Positions 7,037 through 9,758 of a stretch of 9,758 bases of DNA are shown piece after piece. Origin of the DNA: Clostridium sp. CAG:253 (GTDB lineage Bacteria > Bacillota > Clostridia > Lachnospirales > Lachnospiraceae); assembly GCA_000436755.1 (NCBI GenBank), contig FR887337.1, positions 97,947 to 107,704 of the forward strand, read 5' to 3'. The first letter of the stretch is position 1; every line of letters starts with the position of its first letter. The position numbers and the translations under genes were made by a program. The notes beneath the pieces were generated by a model. It was not told where the DNA came from and searched no databases. It was given only the letters and a program-made list of their open reading frames with translations.

Positions 7037-8196
7037 TGAAAAATGCAAATAGAAAATGTCCAATATGTGATAATAAATATGTAAAAATAATGCAAAATAT
7101 TGAAATGGTAATAGATGCCAAATATTCTTTACCATCTAATTATGATGTTGTATGTTGTGACAACTGTGGATTTGTTTATGCTGATACAGAGGCAACGAGT
7201 GATGATTATGATATATATTATTCAAAATATAATACATATAGTGATGGTGCTGATGCACTGGAAAATAATCATAGAATAGATATGATGGAAGAAATTTTGC
7301 AAAAATATTTTACAAAGGATAATTTGTTGTTAGATATAGGTAGTGGTGGAGGAAGATTTGAAAAAGAACTATTGGAACGTGGCTTTGTAAATATAACAGG
7401 AATGGATCCTTCTGTTTACAGTATAAGAAAATTATTAAACAATGGGATTGAAGGTAAAGTTGGAAGTATTTATGATGTTGTAGATAAGGATGATTTTGAA
7501 AAGTATGATGGAGTTTTTTTGTTTGATGTTGCTGAACATTTATTGATGCCGAAAGAGGGGATAGAAAATGCATTGAGGTATGTAAAAAAAGGAGGATTTT
7601 TCATAGTAGGGGTTCCTAATTATAGTATAGAAAATGAAATGCCTATTCCAAATAATTTTAATCAAGAGCACATTAATTATTTTTCAGAAATTTCATTGAA
7701 TAATTTGTTGAATCAGGTTGGTGGTAAGTTGGTTTTTGAAAAGAGGGTTGAATTATTAAATAAGGCAAATATTTTTGAACATGAATTGATTCAAGTATAT
7801 CAAAAAACATATGAAAAAGGAGAAATAAATAAGGATTTAAAAACAGAAAAAACGGTTAATAAATATTTAACAAAACAAATGGGGTGGTATGATGGAAAAA
7901 ATAAAATTATACATGAATATGTGTTAACGCAGAAACCTATCGTAATCTGGGGAACAGGAGCATATGTTATGAGTTTGCAGGGATATACAGAATTATCTAA
8001 ATGTAATATAGTTGCGTATATTGACAACAATAAATTGAAACAGAGTGAAAAGTTTTTAGGTAAAAAAGTATATTCAAGTGATTTTTTAAGAAAAAATACA
8101 CAGTACGATGTATTAGTATGCGTAATGACATATGCAAGTGATATATGTGAACAGATAAAAGCGGAAAAAATAGAAAATAATATTATATTTATATGA
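7036..8196 (+). CDS. Zinc-finger SAM-dependent methyltransferase, C-methyltransferase architecture (Methyltransf_13 / class I MTase / Methyltransf_14-like)
   Basis: Predicted SAM-dependent sugar methyltransferase, 386 residues. The start is ATG 7036, overlapping the previous TGA by one base with AAGGA at 7021-7025. An in-frame TTG at 7000 would extend deep into the dehydratase gene and is not favoured. Domain order: an N-terminal zinc site (CPIC at 8-11 and CDNC at 41-44); a class I methyltransferase core (LLLDIGSGGG, 97-106, SAM motif I; GMDPS 122-126; DGVFLFDVAEHLLMP 158-172; GGFFIVGVPN 186-195); a QEHINYF segment (210-216), recalling the catalytic Glu-His of TDP-sugar C-methyltransferases such as TcaB9; and a C-terminal Rossmann-like domain (IVIWGTGAY 302-310, then AYID 327-330). 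This order fits TylC3/CloU-type enzymes that methylate a carbon beside a sugar ketone. The coupled upstream dehydratase supplies a 4-keto sugar. O-methylation is the alternative. Confidence 0.85.
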   Translation: MKNANRKCPICDNKYVKIMQNIEMVIDAKYSLPSNYDVVCCDNCGFVYADTEATSDDYDIYYSKYNTYSDGADALENNHRIDMMEEILQKYFTKDNLLLDIGSGGGRFEKELLERGFVNITGMDPSVYSIRKLLNNGIEGKVGSIYDVVDKDDFEKYDGVFLFDVAEHLLMPKEGIENALRYVKKGGFFIVGVPNYSIENEMPIPNNFNQEHINYFSEISLNNLLNQVGGKLVFEKRVELLNKANIFEHELIQVYQKTYEKGEINKDLKTEKTVNKYLTKQMGWYDGKNKIIHEYVLTQKPIVIWGTGAYVMSLQGYTELSKCNIVAYIDNNKLKQSEKFLGKKVYSSDFLRKNTQYDVLVCVMTYASDICEQIKAEKIENNIIFI

Positions 8197-8255
8197 TATC
8201 CATATTAGAAAAGAAAATGATTTGATATTTATGTTATTAGAATATAAATGATATT

Positions 8256-8280
8256 TTCAACACTAACAATAGATGTTGAA
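8256..8280. promoter_or_regulatory. Inverted repeat TTCAACA-N11-TGTTGAA in the gap before the broken methyltransferase
   Basis: Two perfect 7-base arms (8256-8262 and 8274-8280) flank an 11-base spacer. No run of T follows on either strand, so it is not a normal terminator. It could be an operator or a weak RNA hairpin. It lies in the 166-base gap 8197-8362, the longest non-coding stretch inside the locus. Confidence 0.3.
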
Positions 8281-8301
8281 CCCTGAAAAATGATTTAGAG
8301 C

Positions 8302-8330
8302 GATGTCAATAAAAAAGAATATAGTATAAT
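8302..8330 (+). promoter_or_regulatory. Possible sigma-A promoter (perfect -10, weak -35)
   Basis: TATAAT at 8325-8330 matches the -10 consensus and lies 32 bases before ATG 8363. The -35 region is poor: GATGTC at 17-base spacing, or TGTCAA at 15. It could give the last gene its own transcript. In A/T-rich DNA a TATAAT can occur by chance. Confidence 0.3.
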
Positions 8331-8427
8331 TTTTTATGAAATAAAATATGTAAGGAGAAAGTATGTTTTGCAGAGTATGTTTAAATGAAATGAAAAACTT
8401 TCAAAATGTGAATAACGCTAGAGCTGA

Positions 8428-8434
8428 GGGGGGG
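8428..8434 (+). repeat. G7 homopolymer at the frameshift point of the broken methyltransferase
   Basis: The upstream frame (E-G-G-Q) and the downstream frame (G-S-L-S) meet at this run. With six G the two are in frame; with seven the product stops after 27 codons. This is the classic signature of slipped-strand mispairing. Confidence 0.75.
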
Positions 8435-8804
8435 CAGTTTAAGTAGAAATGAATCATTTGAAGTAAGAACAAAGAACGTGCAATTATTTAAATGTCCGGT
8501 TTGTGGACATATTCAAATTCCATATTTAGTGTCAAATGACTATTATAGTAGTTATGATGAAGTGTCTGGATTTCAACAATATGTTTTTGGATTAAACAAG
8601 ATAGAGGATAAGATTTCAAAATTAAAAAGCTTTACAAACGAAAAAGGCATGTTAATTGAAATTGGCAGTGGTGGGGGATATGCTCTGAAAATTTCGAATA
8701 GATATTTTGAGGATACAATGGGATTTGATATTAGTGAAAAAGAGTGTGAAATTGCAAAGAAACAAGGTTTGAATGTAATATGTGGAGAATTTGACTGTAA
8801 AAAA

Positions 8805-8807
8805 TAG
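8805..8807 (+). other. In-frame TAG within the broken methyltransferase
   Basis: This TAG separates ...CGEFDCKK from NLGKVIAFTTFQTFEHM in the same frame. The flanking residues are both recognisable methyltransferase core (after motif II, before the EHME loop). One substitution from AAG, CAG or TGG would explain it. It follows a run of six A. Confidence 0.75.
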
Positions 8808-9541
8808 AATTTGGGGAAGGTAATTGCTTTCACTACATTTCAAACATTTGAACACATGGAGAAGCTTAGAGATACAATAAATTCATTATATGATATATTA
8901 GAGTATGATGGGGTAGGATTAATAAATGTACCAAATGGGGAGATGATAATGAAACATAATCTTTATCATCAGGTATTGTTGGAGCATATAAATTATTTTA
9001 CACCACGTTCACTAATAACTCTTGCTGAAAATGCAGGTTTTGAGATATTGGATGTTGTTTTAGATAAAGATACTATTGAGATTGATTTATATGTAAAGAA
9101 AAATGAATCAATCTCAATGGAAGAAAGCTATATAGAAGTTCAAAACGATTTAAATTTGGTTTTAGATAAATATAATAAATTTGGAATATATGGTGCAGGT
9201 CAGAAATCAGCATATTACAGTAGTTTAATATGCAAAGCAAATAAGAAAAAAATAAATCATGTTTTTGATTCAAATAATAAAGAGAAAGTAGGAAAATATT
9301 TATCAGGCATTAACGAAAGAACAGAATGTGTAAATAATAAAACCCTGCAGGAATGTGATGCGGTAATTATTTTTGCATCTTCATATAATATAGAAATAAT
9401 TGGCGGATTGCGGAAAAATGGCTTTAAAAATGATATAATATTCTTTGAAGATGATAAAGTAAAAGTAGATAGTTTGAAAAATGAGGTACAAGTTTGAAAC
9501 AAATAGGTAGAGGACAGCCGAGAAATAAAGGGCATAGCAAA

Positions 9542-9565
9542 TAAACCGCCTAAACAGCCGGTTTA
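9542..9565 (-). terminator. Hairpin at the 3' side of the minus-strand transposase, possible terminator
   Basis: TAAACCG (9542-9548) pairs perfectly with CGGTTTA (9559-9565) around a 10-base loop. Read on the minus strand it lies 27 bases past the transposase stop and is followed by a short T-rich stretch (TTTGC). On the plus strand it is followed by A, not T. It may stop transcription from the element, or be part of the element's non-coding end. Confidence 0.4.
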
Positions 9566-9592
9566 AAAATTGAATATATACACAACACCTAA

Positions 9593-9758
9593 TCAGGTAA
9601 CAGGAACAACATCATCTTTGATAATGTAGCCTCGTTGTTTCATCAAATTAAGTGCCTGTGAAGTAGTTAATATTTTTGCTTCATTTACAGGTCGCGATTC
9701 AAGAAAGCCTTCAGGCGTATATGGTTTTAAATCTGTGAGTATGTGCCAGATAGCGGTC
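9593..9758 (-). mobile_element. C-terminal 54 residues of a transposase, probably IS110 family (partial, continues beyond window)
   Basis: On the minus strand an open frame enters from the right edge (first full codon ends at 9757) and stops at 9593-9595. It encodes the tail AIWHILTDLKPYTPEGF... and ends with a KQRGYIIKDD segment. The IWHILT segment resembles the C-terminal helix of IS116/IS110/IS902-type transposases; that is recognition from memory, so the family is tentative and another family is possible. Base composition is visibly richer in G and C than in the glycan genes, which supports foreign origin. It runs toward the glycan locus. The 95 bases between 9498 and 9592 contain no gene; they hold the hairpin and probably the element's terminal non-coding DNA. 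No clear terminal inverted repeat or target duplication can be seen with only one end in view. Confidence 0.5.

Larger units (their letters stand above)
8363..9497 (+). pseudogene. Second zinc-finger SAM methyltransferase of C-methyltransferase architecture, broken by a frameshift and an in-frame stop
   Basis: Three consecutive pieces form one gene. AAGGAG at 8352-8357 precedes ATG 8363, which gives 27 codons with a zinc-site start (MFCRVC) and ends at TAG 8444-8446. Removing one G from the G7 run at 8428-8434 continues the frame through SLSRNESFEVRTKNV into FKCPVCGHIQ (the second zinc CxxC) and on to SAM motif I, IEIGSGGG (8660-8683). The frame then meets TAG at 8805-8807 and resumes in the same frame with FTTFQTFEHMEKL, NVPNGE, LLEHINYFT and a C-terminal Rossmann-like domain (FGIYGAGQKSAYY, then VFDSNN) ending at 9497. 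Restored length would be about 377 residues. The domain order equals that of the gene at 7036-8196, but sequences have diverged, so they are paralogues or separately acquired. Two lesions favour a true pseudogene; slippage in the G tract alone would be reversible, the stop would not. It sits next to a transposase, at the edge of the locus. Confidence 0.85.

Noticed and set aside
8424..8446. Programmed ribosomal frameshift at the G7 run
   Set aside because: A +1 shift would be needed, no stimulatory structure or rare-codon stall is evident, and the later in-frame TAG would still stop the product.
8478..8807. Separate small gene starting with GTG at 8478
   Set aside because: The reading frame extends upstream into matching methyltransferase sequence and the segment has the second half of a zinc site plus SAM motif I only; it is a piece of one broken gene.
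8811..9497. Separate gene starting with TTG at 8811
   Set aside because: It is in the same frame as the preceding piece, begins in the middle of a methyltransferase core, and has no ribosome site of its own.
1..9758. CRISPR arrays, tRNA or rRNA genes, riboswitches
   Set aside because: No repeat-spacer pattern, cloverleaf-like segment, conserved rRNA stretch or long structured leader was seen on either strand.

Overview
The window is an AT-rich stretch from a low-GC Gram-positive bacterium. Strong purine-rich ribosome binding sites (for example GGAGGA before the gene at 6038), ATG starts and A/T-ending codons suggest Clostridia, most likely a Lachnospiraceae-type gut anaerobe. That taxonomic call is inference. 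The content is a surface or flagellar glycan biosynthesis locus. All its genes lie on the + strand and look like one operon, with gaps of 1 to 72 bases or short overlaps up to 8196.

Layout: the 3' end of a gene ending in a Rossmann-like sugar-nucleotide-type domain (1-342); a GT4 glycosyltransferase with the same kind of domain at its N-terminus (415-1815); a GT2 glycosyltransferase (1817-2743); an acetyltransferase with that domain followed by a hexapeptide beta-helix (2751-3692); a membrane-anchored stand-alone copy of the domain (3709-4191); a second, atypical GT2-like protein (4208-5131); an extended SDR (5156-6019); a PseB-type UDP-GlcNAc 4,6-dehydratase (6038-7036); and a zinc-finger SAM methyltransferase of C-methyltransferase architecture ending in the domain (7036-8196). 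After a 166-base gap comes a second methyltransferase of the same architecture (8363-9497). It is broken by a frameshift in a run of seven G and by an in-frame TAG. The right edge holds the C-terminal end of a minus-strand transposase, probably IS110 family (9593-9758), with a hairpin at its 3' side.

How the genes may work together: the dehydratase would make a UDP-4-keto-6-deoxy-HexNAc. The neighbouring methyltransferase and SDR could methylate and reduce that keto sugar. The acetyltransferase would decorate a sugar, and the glycosyltransferases would assemble the glycan. No flippase, polymerase, PseC-like aminotransferase or flagellin gene is visible, so only part of the pathway is in view.

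The most striking feature is one small Rossmann-like domain (hydrophobic-Y/F/W-G-x-G/S ... hydrophobic-D) recurring in six of the ten glycan-locus genes. Each copy has a different partner: GT4, acyltransferase, membrane anchor, two methyltransferases, and one unknown N-terminus cut by the window edge. A second notable feature is a set of G homopolymers (8, 7 and 6) inside coding sequence of this AT-rich locus. One of them sits exactly where a gene loses its frame, which suggests phase variation or decay by slippage.
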